From Otis tarda (taxonomy: Eukaryota > Chordata > Aves > Otidiformes > Otididae), in NCBI GenBank assembly GCA_026413225.1, contig CM048552.1:168900053-168964052 (forward strand): a stretch of 64,000 nucleotides of DNA. Reading direction: 5' to 3'. Positions 24,639 through 36,637 of the stretch are shown in pieces. The translations under genes and the position numbers were made by a program. Numbering within the stretch: position 1 is the first letter of the stretch; each line of letters begins with the position of its first letter. Under the pieces are notes generated by a model, which searched no databases, was not told where the DNA came from, and was given only the letters and a program-made list of their open reading frames with translations.

Positions 24639-25839
24639 CTGAAATTCATACATGAGGCTTAGCTGCAGTAAAATAGATTACTTAGACACTTAATGCACTA
24701 TGCAAATACAGAAAGCACAGAGGAAAAGCAAATTTAAAAGTAATATACTCAATTAAAATACAAAACTTGTATTTGTGCAGCAGTTTAATATACAAATAAC
24801 AGTTCCAGTGTCAGTTGGTCTGTGGCAAAGTTATTTTAAAATCTCTAAAAAACCACATCTCTGCGTGTGTGTGTACAAATATATATAAAAGATATATATA
24901 TATAAGAGCTTGTATTACTTGCCAGAACCATCTGACATTTTCTATTATAATGAATCACCACTTGTCAATTTTCCTTTTCTCCTCCCAGTGCCTGCCATTC
25001 CAAACACATTACAGAAGCCTGCTGCTTTAGATATTAACACCAAAAGCCACATTAGTTTAATCTTATCAGACAGGGATGTTCTGCTGACCCCTCAAAAGAA
25101 GAGCTTTTGACCTTCTGTATACCCCCTACTGTTAATCGCTGCCAAGAATACCAGCCCCATAAAGACCCCCAACTCATTAAAGTCTTTTCATTTTCAAACC
25201 GGCATTCAGTTCCCAGCAGTGAGCTGAACACAACTAAATGAACCTTGAAGTGGTATTTCAACTGTTCCTGTTAGTGACCATGGTAGACAGTTTCGTCCTC
25301 CCTGTGATGTGGGAGGCAGCTGGAGGGCAGGGTGTGATGGTATTGGAGACAGGTATCTGTGCCTTTACCAGACTCCAGACTGCATGCTTCACTGATAAAA
25401 AGGCTCATCAAATGCCTCCAAAACTCACATAAGAAGTAGGAATGGGGAGATGTGTGAAAAGTTGCCAGAAGGAGTAAAATAACGTATTTAGTGGCTCTGC
25501 ACACTTTTCATACACTTCCCATCCTACCATCATTCAGTTATGTTTACTGCATCCTGACACAGCGCTTCCCATTTTCTATTCCTAGGACGTTTCAGTACTA
25601 TAAACCAAGAAATCACATAATTCGGTTTACTCAAAAAAAAAAAAAAGATAAGATAAGATACTGGGCCACATATGCAACGAGATAAAAATCTAAGACGTGT
25701 AAAAAACTCTAGATATAGGTGTTGTTTTTCACTTCAAGTAACTGTGCCCATGTTTTCTCCAGAAGAAAGCCAGATGATGTGAATTCTTTAAAGGTTTAAT
25801 CCTGTACAGTATGCAGGTCTATGGGCAATCCCAGGGAGG

Positions 25840-25871
<32 letters not shown>

Positions 25872-27534
25872 AGAAAGACTTACTAAGTTGAACTAAAGAA
25901 TTGATACTTGCATTATTCCTAAATAAATAATGGCATTTCTACGATTTGGCAGAGTAAGCATGTAAGCATTTCATATTTTGACACTTCATTAAAATATCAA
26001 ATGAATACTCAATTCCCAGGAAGTTCACAACATTATTAATCCCTTGATAGACAGTATCACTTGCTAGTCAGTATTTTCAATTCTTTAAATATATATACCA
26101 ACGCTTTTTTTTTTTTTAAAGTTACAATTTCATTTAATTGGAAAGAAGATTTACTAAGACTAGCAATCAAATACTGGTCTGTGCACACCACTTCCATGCT
26201 TTCTTTAGGCAGAAGCAGCCATGGCTCCAGAATTTCCCCAACAGCAAAACCATGCTTTTGTTCTTCCTGATGCCCCACACAGTAAAAACGGATACAGAGA
26301 GAGCATATGCAAGTAACAGATTGTACACAACAATTTATATATAGCCTAGAACACTGTAATTCTTCAAGGAATTTTAGCATATATTAATTTTTCTGTTTGT
26401 TATGAGCACATTTTCAAGCACATAGGAATAATAAAACTAACACAATGAGCAAGTCTGTTCTCTGTTTAGAATGCCTCAAGGGAAGCTGAAAATATCCTCA
26501 ATGAATGCAGAGCTGAAAAATTCATGTCTTCTTGCTCCCTTAAGATAAATTCCATCCTGAACCCTGAATTCCAGCTAAATACACCAGAATCACATCTGGT
26601 CCAGTAGCATTTCCCTGCCCTGGGGAAGCAAAAAAACCCAAAAACCAAAAACCATCCTCAGCTCTAAGAAGGAGGCAGGGACACGTCCAGGAATGACCCT
26701 GCAATCTTTTATCTTTACAATCCTTGTACCATTGTGTAAAGTTTTACACAAGTTTTACATTGTGTAAGACCAAATCAATTTAAGGTACTAGCACACACAC
26801 AGAAAAAAAAAAATAGAGTTGGAAGGGTATACAAGATAACTAAGTTATCCAAGATCTCTTTCTTCACTAGACAGGATGAGATTTTAAATGTTGTGTCTCA
26901 CAGACATGTCGAACGCAAGCTCAGAAAGAATCATTGTTTTTCATCTAGCATCCACTTCGTCAGCTAAGTAACTTCTACTTGGCTGACATACCTTTCTGAG
27001 AAGTATGTAATCTTGCAGTGAAAATATCATGAAATCGAGCATCTAAGATGGTAGAAATATGACTAACTTCATGTTCAGTTTTGACTTGATTCAGTACGTA
27101 TCTTACAAGGAATAAAGAATCAGACACGAGGAAGAAATGTTTTCTGATTGCACTCCACCCCTGACAGGCTAAGCCATTTATAAATCTTTCATATAGGACA
27201 CTATAATACCAGTAACATTTCAGGTACTTCCTCCATGTCTTCTGTATGTTTTTAAATATTTGTGTGAAGAATGAGTCACTCTGCATTTATTTTAGTGGAA
27301 AGATGAATGTAAAATGCTATGTCAGATAAAAATAGATTAAGCTTAGTTACTAGTAAGCATATATGAATATACAGCAAGTAAACTTGCTACTAAAGTGGAA
27401 GTCAGAGAAAATTCTAGGCACTCTGTTAAGCACTGAATTAAATATATTTTTAATTCCACTATTATATATCCTTGAATAAATTGTTATGGTTTGGTTCTAC
27501 AAACAGTCTGTACTGTGTGAATCAAGAAACATAC
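24639..27534 (-). other. NDFIP2: NDFIP2 intron 5
   Basis: This 2.9-kb intron holds a 28-base A tract (about 25840-25868), an A tract followed by three AGATA units (about 25635-25660), alternating TA sequence near 24880-24903, and a short inverted repeat (26732-26751). No other exon or transposon was recognised. Confidence 0.9.
25840..25868 (+). repeat. Poly(A) tract of about 28 bases
   Basis: Uninterrupted A run in intron 5. No retrocopied sequence was recognised on its left side, so it is treated as a plain homopolymer. Confidence 0.8.
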
Positions 27535-27659
27535 CCGTACAATGAGAATCCATTTGATCAGGGAGAGACCAAATCCACAGATTGCACCATACCTTCCAGC
27601 TATGGTATTTGTTATACAGAAGGATAAACAAAATCCAATCCAGTTGAAAATAAATGCCA
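27535..27659 (-). CDS. NDFIP2: NDFIP2 coding exon 5 (TM1 and TM2)
   Basis: This 125-nt exon completes a split Met codon (A|TG) and encodes MAFIFNWIGFCLSFCITNT, then IAGRYGAICGFGLSLIKW and ILIVR. It covers most of membrane segment 1, the short loop with GRYGAICG, and membrane segment 2. The only difference I notice from recalled human NDFIP2 is Ile for Leu in NWLGF. The acceptor cttttattttatag is strong; the donor GTATGTTTC is moderate. The exon ends in phase 0 after the Arg codon CGG. Confidence 0.96.
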
Positions 27660-30600
27660 CTATAAAATAAAAGAAACAGTAGTTTCTGTTAATCTGTATA
27701 GCTAAGCAAACAGACTTAACATTAATTTGACTTTTATGCTAATAAGGACATGCTTTCACAGTCAGTAATTCCCTTCCAGTAATTCAGGCTTTCAGAGATT
27801 GACTTTGAACCCAGACATTCCCCATGATATAGTCACTTAACAATAAAGCAAATGGTAAACAGGCTGGAACCTACTACTTTAAACAAGAAAAAATTCCAAC
27901 ATAAAAGAAAGCATTACATTGCTACAGAGGTCTAACCAGATGACAACAGACATGAAGGGTAAATGCAAATAAAAGATTAAAACATACAAGATGAATTGAA
28001 ACAAAGAAAAAAAAACCTTGCTACACTTTTATAACCAAAAATATAGTTATATGCACACATATGTGCATGTATCAAGGCTGCATATTCAGCTTTATCCAGT
28101 TTGGATCGAACAGAATAAAAAGTATCCATTCTTGCTCTGTAAATATAGTATAGAAATGAAGATAAGTTGAGAAGCTGATATTTCATTGATTACTGTCTTC
28201 TCTTTTAGATCTACATTCAAACATAAGATATAAGAAGCCTTGGAAGTTTTACACAGAAGCTTAAGAAATCAAGAAACAAAAAGGACATTGAGCATAACTA
28301 CTACTGTTACTTCAATTAACACTTCTACACAACTACCAGTAATTTTACAATTTGAAGATTCAAGTCTGCGTATGTGCTTGGCAATGAACAACACGATCTG
28401 TATTGACTTCAGTTTGCATGCATTAGGTAAAAGTGTGGGAATTCCCAACTAGGTGATGTCCTAGCTTTGGGAGTAAGTGAGGGCAACTAAAAAGAAAGTC
28501 ACCAAACAGAAGAGCTGAGGGAGCTGGTGGAAGAAGACGATACAGGAGTTCTGGAGAGGACGAGATGGTGGAAAATTGAAAACATTAGGGAAGCTAATAG
28601 TAAACACAAAAATCACTGAAGAGGGAAGCAGGAATGGAAGGCAGGGCAGACGGGAACAAAACCCCTGCACGCAAGTTCTTAATGCGTTAAATCCCTGAAC
28701 TTATGGAAAAAAATAAAACCCACATGAAACTCAGACATCAAACCACCACAGACAAAAAAAAGTCTGCCTTTTCAGTAAAAGTTTGAACACTTACAGCAAA
28801 TCATTATGAACAGAAAATTGGTCAACAGTTTTCTTCAATAAAAGTCAATTTGGGAGGATTGTCTATAAACAACCACTTTTTTTTTTTTTTTTGTAATTTA
28901 AAACGTTGTTACAACTTTTCCAACAATCCATAAGAAGACGCAATGATTTGCCCACAAATGCAAAATTAGTCTGTAAAACTGAAGTGGGTTTCTATGAACT
29001 GTAAAGAAATTGAAGTTTCAAGAGCAGTTTTGGAGTACTTCACATCAACACAATAATTTTGTACAAGTGAGAAACATCTTGCCTCAGACAGAGCCATGGA
29101 CAGATGGTGGCAATGAGAAAACTTACTTTTATGCTAATTACTAATCTTTTAAAAAAAACCCACACTCAAATAAAATAAAAATGAACAAAACCAAAAAAAT
29201 ATAACAAGAAAAAAGAATAAATAAAAAAGAGAGCATTTCTATTACCTAAGAACAACATTGTGACCCTAACATCTACCTATCTTTCCAAGAGACAAGAAAA
29301 ACATTTATATTCCAGAAAGCTCAGATACATTGTCTTGAAAATAGAATTTCCCTATTTTAAGCCAGCTCTCCAAATTCACCATACTTTTATGAGTAACAGA
29401 TTTCAGAAGCTAACAAACGACATCATGGTTTTAATTAAAAAAGTGTTCTTAAATTGTTTGCCCATCTTCTTCATGCAGCCACATTCTGTGTGCATCTTCT
29501 AGACTCCCACTGCAAGACCACTCTGCAGCAAGAACTGTTTCCTACCCCAGAGATCACTAGCGTTTGGATTCACACTTGACCCCAACTATCAACTATTGCC
29601 CTCTTTCTTTTCAATGATTTCAGACATCTAGATGAAACACTGACTGCACTGGCATCATGATTTCAGTCTTTTTCTTTGCCACTCTAACACCATATAGACA
29701 AGTGGAACTGATAAAAGTAAGATTTTTGAGTTTTATACATTCCTGAAGTGACAACATGAGGAGAAAGTAAGTCTATATAACTGTAACTCATACGAAAAGA
29801 ATATAACCATTAGACTTATTTCCTCACGACAACAAAACTCAAAATGAGAAACAGATAAGAAGTTGCTTTTCGGGAGGAGGAGGGTTTGACTAAAGGTCTT
29901 TTTAAATAAAAAGTCTTCTTGATATCCAATGTAGCACCCACAACAATCATGATGTACTTTTTTTCTCTTTATGGTTTGCAATAAGGTAATTCCAGATGAA
30001 ATACAACACACAGGATGTTCTAAATGTTGTAAAGGTCTTAGAATTTGACATGCAAAATAAGGCTATCCATCAGCTGTTTTCACATCAAAAGCCCTCTTCT
30101 GAGGGGCAGTGGTCCGCATAGGATTTTTCATATTAAAAATTAAAGTTACAAATTAAAAGTCTTATCTACTGGCAATTCTAAAGAAACTAGAATAAAATAA
30201 TACAAGCTTGTTTGTCAAAATCAAGTTGAATCCATTGCTGTTCTTCATTCTCTGGTAACTACAGGGGCAAGGCAAAGATGATGTATAAAGCTGTACTTTG
30301 TCATTATGAATTTATTAATCCATGCTTGCTTTTTGTCAGTGTTCATTATCTCATGATTAACAGTAAACAAAACTTAGGTTTTCAAGTAATTAAGCAATCT
30401 TATGCAAAGGTTTGTAGTTGCACATACTGCAACACATCAGAAGATGCAACAATAATGACAAGCATACTAGAACAAATCTGCTTTTTCATCAGTTGTTCCC
30501 TCACTTAACTTACTGATCGTTTTTACTCAGTGTTCCACAGCTACACATTAATCACTTGTCTTAAGTTTATATTAAGTATCATGAAAGAAGCCAGTAAAAC

Positions 30601-33600
30601 TGGTCTGAAGACCTACATTGGTTCCAAATTTTAACCATGGCTCAAGTCTCTGATAAGATTATAAAGGCAACTATATATACAAAAAGCAACGATGCTCAGT
30701 TATATCCTTTATTGCCCGATTTGTTTGTCCAACACTTACTATTTTAATATACAGCAAAAACCAAAGAGCTTAGTGTTTCATACCTGGCCTAGGTTTATGA
30801 AACATACAGCAACAAATAATACTTTCCAGATCTTCAGGCACCTCTGTTGCATAGAATTTATTACATTTGTGAAGTGGGACACATTTTTGCTCTTTCCTGA
30901 AAAGCTCACCTGAAGTCTGATGATGATCACTAGAAGCATTTGCTATCAACTTCAACATTTTTCTTTCTAGTCAGCGATGAATGCTTAAAAACTTCCCTAG
31001 GCAATTTGTTTCTACTGCTTCATTACCCTTCTTGGTAAATTTTTCTTTATGTCCAACTGGAAGCTTCCTCATTCCAACTACTTTCTATTACATCCAACAT
31101 GTATGGAGAAACCATGTAAGTCAAATTCTTTCTGGATAAAGAAAGAAGTTAGGTGATTGTGCATGAAGGTCATCCACGCTCCACTGATAATCAAAGGGAA
31201 ACAAGCACTCCCCAAAACAGTTCCTTTCTCTCCTTCCAACATTTATAATTTCAGTCAAGATTACTTCCCCTCAGCTTCTCTTGCACGTCTAAGAGAAACC
31301 TGTACAACATTTGTGATGTGAGCATACAGAAGTCAGGTTTCCTAAATTCACACTCCCACAACAAATCTAGACCACGCTCCTCCTCCTCAGGAGCATACAA
31401 CAGGAGGCTGGGCTCATCCTGAGCTTGTGCTACAACTCTGCCTTCCAGCTTGTGCCCGCTTGAAAGCCCCTAAGTAGATATCCTAGCTTGTGTGCAGTTT
31501 GTTGACTGCTGAAGCATCTAACAGCTTTGCAAACTGTACAAACCTAAGTTTAGAAATATTTGGTATGGTTATTACCTGTTCCAATACAGCACCTGGAACA
31601 ATATGTACATTTACATTTCTCCACACCATAAAATTTTATTGGTGTGAGTTGTAAACAGTGTTTAAATTGCCCAGACGTTGTTCAAAAATTAAAAAAATCA
31701 GATCTCTATCTGAGAACTTAAACTTTGGCTGTACAATCAAACACTTTTCTCCATTTCTTCCTTCTTATTAACTCACCTGCAAGGTCCAAATAAATATTAA
31801 TTTTTCCTAGGTTGCAGGGACAACCCAAAACTCCCTTCCATGGTTTCAAAGAATCCAGATGAGCTCCGCAATTCATTCTGGGGCCCACAAGTGAAAAGGC
31901 TAGTTGATATTTATAAAGCACTACTTAAATATAATAGAAAAATCATAGAAGCCTTTTATTACTGCCCAAAACGACCTCCTTCACATAATGAACCAGGATG
32001 AGTCAGATATGATTCAAAAGACTTCTACTATGGGCAGATTAAGTATAAAAAAATCAAATCTTTTCAGTCATGACAGTTACTTGCTCTATCACCATTACAG
32101 CTGTGTTCAAAATTGAAAGAACCAGCTCAGAAATGCCTCCTTTTTGTTGTGCATTAAAAGAAAAAAAATCCCTCTGAGAAATTCACCTATTAACAACTCC
32201 CTCTGGCATTCTGAAATGTTTCTACTATGCTGCATAAGGCATAGCTGACTTCATACATAATAGAAAAAAAATCATATTAAGTGATCTGATAGCAAAGTTT
32301 GCTACATTTTGCATTCACAGCAAAAAGAATATATTCACTAATATATTCATTTACCTCAAAATCAGAAGCTGACAAACACCAGCCCTGACTATTAGAGAGC
32401 AGATTCTTTGCTCACCAACATAATTACTGATTTCAAGAGCAACATCAATTTCTTAAGAGATATGATTTTACCACATACTAGAAAGAAAACAGGTTGTTTC
32501 CCAAATTTTTCCACTAAGTTTCTGAATCAAGTGCTAAATAAAAAAAAGCCTGCTCACACAAAGGACTTTTATTCTTTAGAGTATATTGTCTCATTTCATT
32601 TATTTATGCTAAACAGAACAGTACTTTACAGCTTAGATGGGAAACAAGTTTGTAACCTCCGTGCACCAAGCTCCTAAAACAAACAAAAACCCCAAACAGA
32701 TCTGGCCACTAGACGGCCTCAAAGCAGCGAGTTTTTGCAACTTGGGCAGCCACCACTAGATGGTAGCTACATATCACTAGTTGATTGCAATATGCAGGTA
32801 AGCTCAGGAAAGAGTTTATTTTATCAGACTTCAGTTGAATAAAATGAAATTTAAAAAGCTAATTTCATTGTTTTATATTTAAAACAAAGGTAGCCTGTGT
32901 CCCCCCAGGATCCTTCTACCAACGCTGTACATAACTGTCATAGTAGGAGGTGGGAGAGCACACCGGGAACAAGCCATTCCTTTCTTACTCTCCTCCCTAG
33001 AGCACAGCTCCTGACACTGTTCTCCTGCATTTTAACTAGGTGAAGGAATTTATTCCAGGCTGTCTGTGATCTACCACCTTTACTTGCAGTATTTAAACAT
33101 ATCCCACCCCCCAAAAAAACCCCAAAAGATAGACACACTGTAAATTTCATCTTTATTCCAGCTCTCTTAAATCTACATACATCAACTTTATGGAGACTTT
33201 TATCTCCTTATTACAAAGATAGAAATACACCACCCACTCTTTATTATCTACTCTTTTTAAGCTCAGCTCATTTTTCATTTAGTTGTCCAATCTCCCTATG
33301 AAAAACCACTAAGCAAATTAGTATTACAGGTCTATAAATGCTATGAGTTTTTGTGAACTCCTCATACTACGAACACAAACAACAAGTAAACTTTATCAAT
33401 TTCAATATGTAATCAGTATCCATAACAGTCAACATAGATCCCAATTAAGCATACACTTGCATAAATATCTTGCCATGTGTAAGCACTCACTTTACACTCT
33501 TCATTCATAGGCAAGCAAAGATTGCGGTAGCATAGTCCCAGAACAATCAAGAAAAATTACGCTCTACAGAGTATTTTTGTAAAATGTGTAAAAGTAGTGC

Positions 33601-35120
33601 AGCCACCCTCAGCTAAACAGCTATTTGAAGAGAAACTTGCCAGTTTATCCAAGTAAATATCTGCATTCTTGAAGATGCACACAAGGTTCTGGGCATGAAG
33701 TTTTGGCCAACTGCATGTGAGTGTCATTGGAGCCTTTCTGGAGGCTTTGATTCCAGTTCAGCTTCTGCACAGCATAATTTTTACTACTACTGTGCTCCTA
33801 GCTGCAAGATAGCAAGTCTGTTTTCAGCTGTGATTTTAAGGATTTAAAACATATTAGAGCCAACAATCCACTTGACCTCCAAGTGCAGTGCTAATGAGGG
33901 CCTGAATCGGGATTTAAAAGCAAGAATAAGTTCACACAATACAGAATCTAAATAGGTTAAACACAAAAAGTTGTAGCATATAAGGAAGAGGAAAAAAGGG
34001 AAAAAGAAAGATGAAGCCATATCCCTCTTTGCCTCCAAGAATATATACCCTTTTTATTCAACTGCAGAAAGAGGCCAGATTACAAAACTCACTTTGTTAC
34101 CCTATATATATTTATGTATTTGCTGTATGAGGTATAGACATGTATTTTTACCCCAAGATGCAAACACCACATTGTCGTAGTACATCATACACCAACATGA
34201 AATAAAACTGCTGTGAAAGTTCTGTAACCTGCATCTGTAACAGAGACTGTGAAAGACATTAAAGAAAAAAGAACTGAGATGAGACCTAGGTTGAAAGACA
34301 TAAAGAAGATTTCAGGGGATAATCAATCAGCTTTCATCCTGATGAATGCTAAAAAGAACAGCTACATCCCCAACACCAAGCTTCCATCCAGGTTGCCAAA
34401 CACACACATTTATTTCAGAAAGGGAAAATATCCTCAGAAATTAGAAAGCAATATGAAATTGGCAAAACAGAAGTAACTTCTTTCCATTTGTAATGTACAG
34501 TGGCTAAATTAACTTTGCTCAATGCAGTACAGAAGTTACCAGATAAGACACGCGTAGTGTGCATACACAGTACCTGAAGAAGTGCTATAGCAGTGCTGGC
34601 TGGGATTCAGACGTTACCTAAAGGCAGTAGATTTTACATGCTAGTGGTTAGCTCAACCTGAAAATAAGCATTGCTGGATTCGTTCCAGAAATCCACCCAC
34701 TGCTATTTATTTCACGACACTAACATCAGCAATTTTTATATGGCACATAACCTCTCTCAATTTTTTTCTACTTAAAAAACGATTGCCAGATTTCTGCTAT
34801 CCAGCCTTTAATTCAAGTTGGTAGTCCAACTGGAAGATGACGGCACTTCCCAGTTCCTAGTTAACAGTGCAGCCTTGCTATGCCTCAGAATATTTCCTAT
34901 GATTTTGCTTTGTCCCCTTATCTGTGACAAATGCCACAGGAAAAAAGTGCAATATATTTGCTACATCTGAAAAAAGAAGTGTTTATATCTGTGTACAGGC
35001 AAAAAATTCCATTCATTACAGTACATTAATGCAGTTCATCACAGCTATCTTTTATACTCCATAGGAAAAAAGGTACAATTAAGATATACCTCAGTAGGTC
35101 TTGGATACAAGATAACTTAC
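27660..35120 (-). other. NDFIP2: NDFIP2 intron 4
   Basis: This 7.5-kb AT-rich intron has no recognised transposon or extra exon. Two CTCF-like motifs in tandem lie at 32706-32719 and 32753-32766. The rest appears to be unique intronic sequence with short A and T runs. Confidence 0.9.
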
Positions 35121-35208
35121 TGAAAAATGCCAACATGAAGATGCCATCATTGCCCACTCTAAGCTGATCTGCATCACTGAAATCATCCCGTGGTGGATAC
35201 TCTTCTTC
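35121..35208 (-). CDS. NDFIP2: NDFIP2 coding exon 4 (pre-membrane segment, start of TM1)
   Basis: This 88-nt exon encodes EEEYPPRDDFSDADQLRVG, then NDGIFMLAFF plus one base. The DDFxDADQLR-GNDGIFML block is one of the most conserved parts of the NDFIP family and leads into membrane segment 1. The donor GTAAGTTA is strong. The only usable acceptor AG is the one in ATCCAG at 35214-35209. Human NDFIP2, from memory, has Ile-Gln before EEE, and ATC CAG would encode exactly those residues, so here they fall in the intron. Joining R (exon 3) to E (exon 4) keeps the frame. The acceptor tract is poor (ctaacctgtaaatccag). Confidence 0.94.
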
Positions 35209-36603
35209 CTGGATTTACAGGTTAGTGATAATTTAGTGAAAAGTTTATTTTAGAGTAACTATCTGTAGGATTAAAGTATTAATTATGTTTCTAAAGGTAG
35301 AAGAAAATTGACATTTCTGTAACACGTCCACATCAAGGAAGCTTAAAAGAAAAATAATTCATATCTATAAAACAAATCTTATTTGTTGCTTATATTGATA
35401 GAGACAATACTTAACAGAAAAGTTTCTATAGAAGGTATGTACATATTACCTATCCATCTTAAATGATGCTAGAAAATACTTTAGATGAGTACTCTGACAA
35501 TCAAAATCAACAAATATATCTTTTCTTACTGTAACTATCTTGATATGCAGCCAAGCTATTAAAATTTTTTGGAAAAATCATTACATAGTACGTTCTATTT
35601 CTTTCCCGCCTGAAAAGTCTTTTAATGCTTCCCAAAACACAGTTTTAGAATAAGGTTAGTATCTTAAAATAAACTGCTAATGCAATAGCACTGCACTAAC
35701 CAGTTCCAGTACCCTACAAGTCACTGCGAAACCTAGGCAAAGCAAACCGCTAGCACCACGGGAGGGCGCAGACACATTAAAAGTGTTTAAAAGTTGTCTG
35801 AAAATCAAAAAGCACAGTACTTTAAGTCAAACAAAAGTAAACACAGATGTCAGTCAAAATAATCCCAAGATTCCTGCCATCATCTCAAAATCCTAGATCT
35901 TAAGATATTGAAAGTATGAGTTAGTTTTGACTCTCAGTACTTGATTTTCAACAAAACTTCGCAGAGCTCACATACGCAGTTCTGTGCACAAGTAAAACAT
36001 TGCTGCAACTGCAGACTGGGAAACATAAAAGTTTTCATGATGACCGCAGTTATTAAGGAGAGGTTGATAAAACTGTAAAACCAGTTAAACATATCATTTT
36101 TATACTTAAACAACATCAAAACAATGCAGGATGATTCAAGTTAAATAACGTTGTACCAAATGTTTTGTATATTAAGTTCATAACTAAAAGGGCATTAAAC
36201 AACCACAGTGATCTAAAGCTCTGTCATGTGATTGACATGTTCACCTTTGTCAACACAGCAAAATAATTTACCAGGGTATAGCAATTATGGTTAAAAATGT
36301 GCTAGAACAAACTGTACTAACTCAGGGCAGCCAGCTTTACCCTTCGTAACATGGCCGTGAAATCCCAGCTGTGCTCTTTATTTCAAAATAATTAACCAAG
36401 ACTCTGTATCAGATAGCTTACTTTAAAAACACTGCTATTCACACAGACAATTCCAAGGAAAGCACAAAGCACTAGCTGAACAACAATCTTAAAGGGCTAT
36501 AATTCAACTCTACATAATTGCAGATGTCCCTAAATGGTCATCTTAAGTGACTATGAAAGTATTAATTTATTTAGCTCAACATCGCTGCAGCTATAAGACT
36601 GAT

Positions 36604-36637
36604 GGGGGGAAGGGAAGTGAAGGGAAGGGAAGGAAGG
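36604..36637 (+). repeat. Homopurine GGGAA-type tract
   Basis: Imperfect repeats of gggaa and ggaag form a pure purine strand of about 34 bases. Such tracts can adopt triplex structure. Confidence 0.6.

Noticed and set aside
24422..24649. Minus-strand frame overlapping NDFIP2 exon 6 (MNFSFQIILLDISMDS...)
   Set aside because: It is a shifted frame through exon 6 and the flanking introns. The spliced frame with FSDYFTGYF matches the family.
25840..25868. Long A tracts as tails of processed pseudogenes
   Set aside because: No coding-like sequence was seen upstream of any long A or T tract, and bird CR1 machinery rarely makes poly(A) retrocopies.
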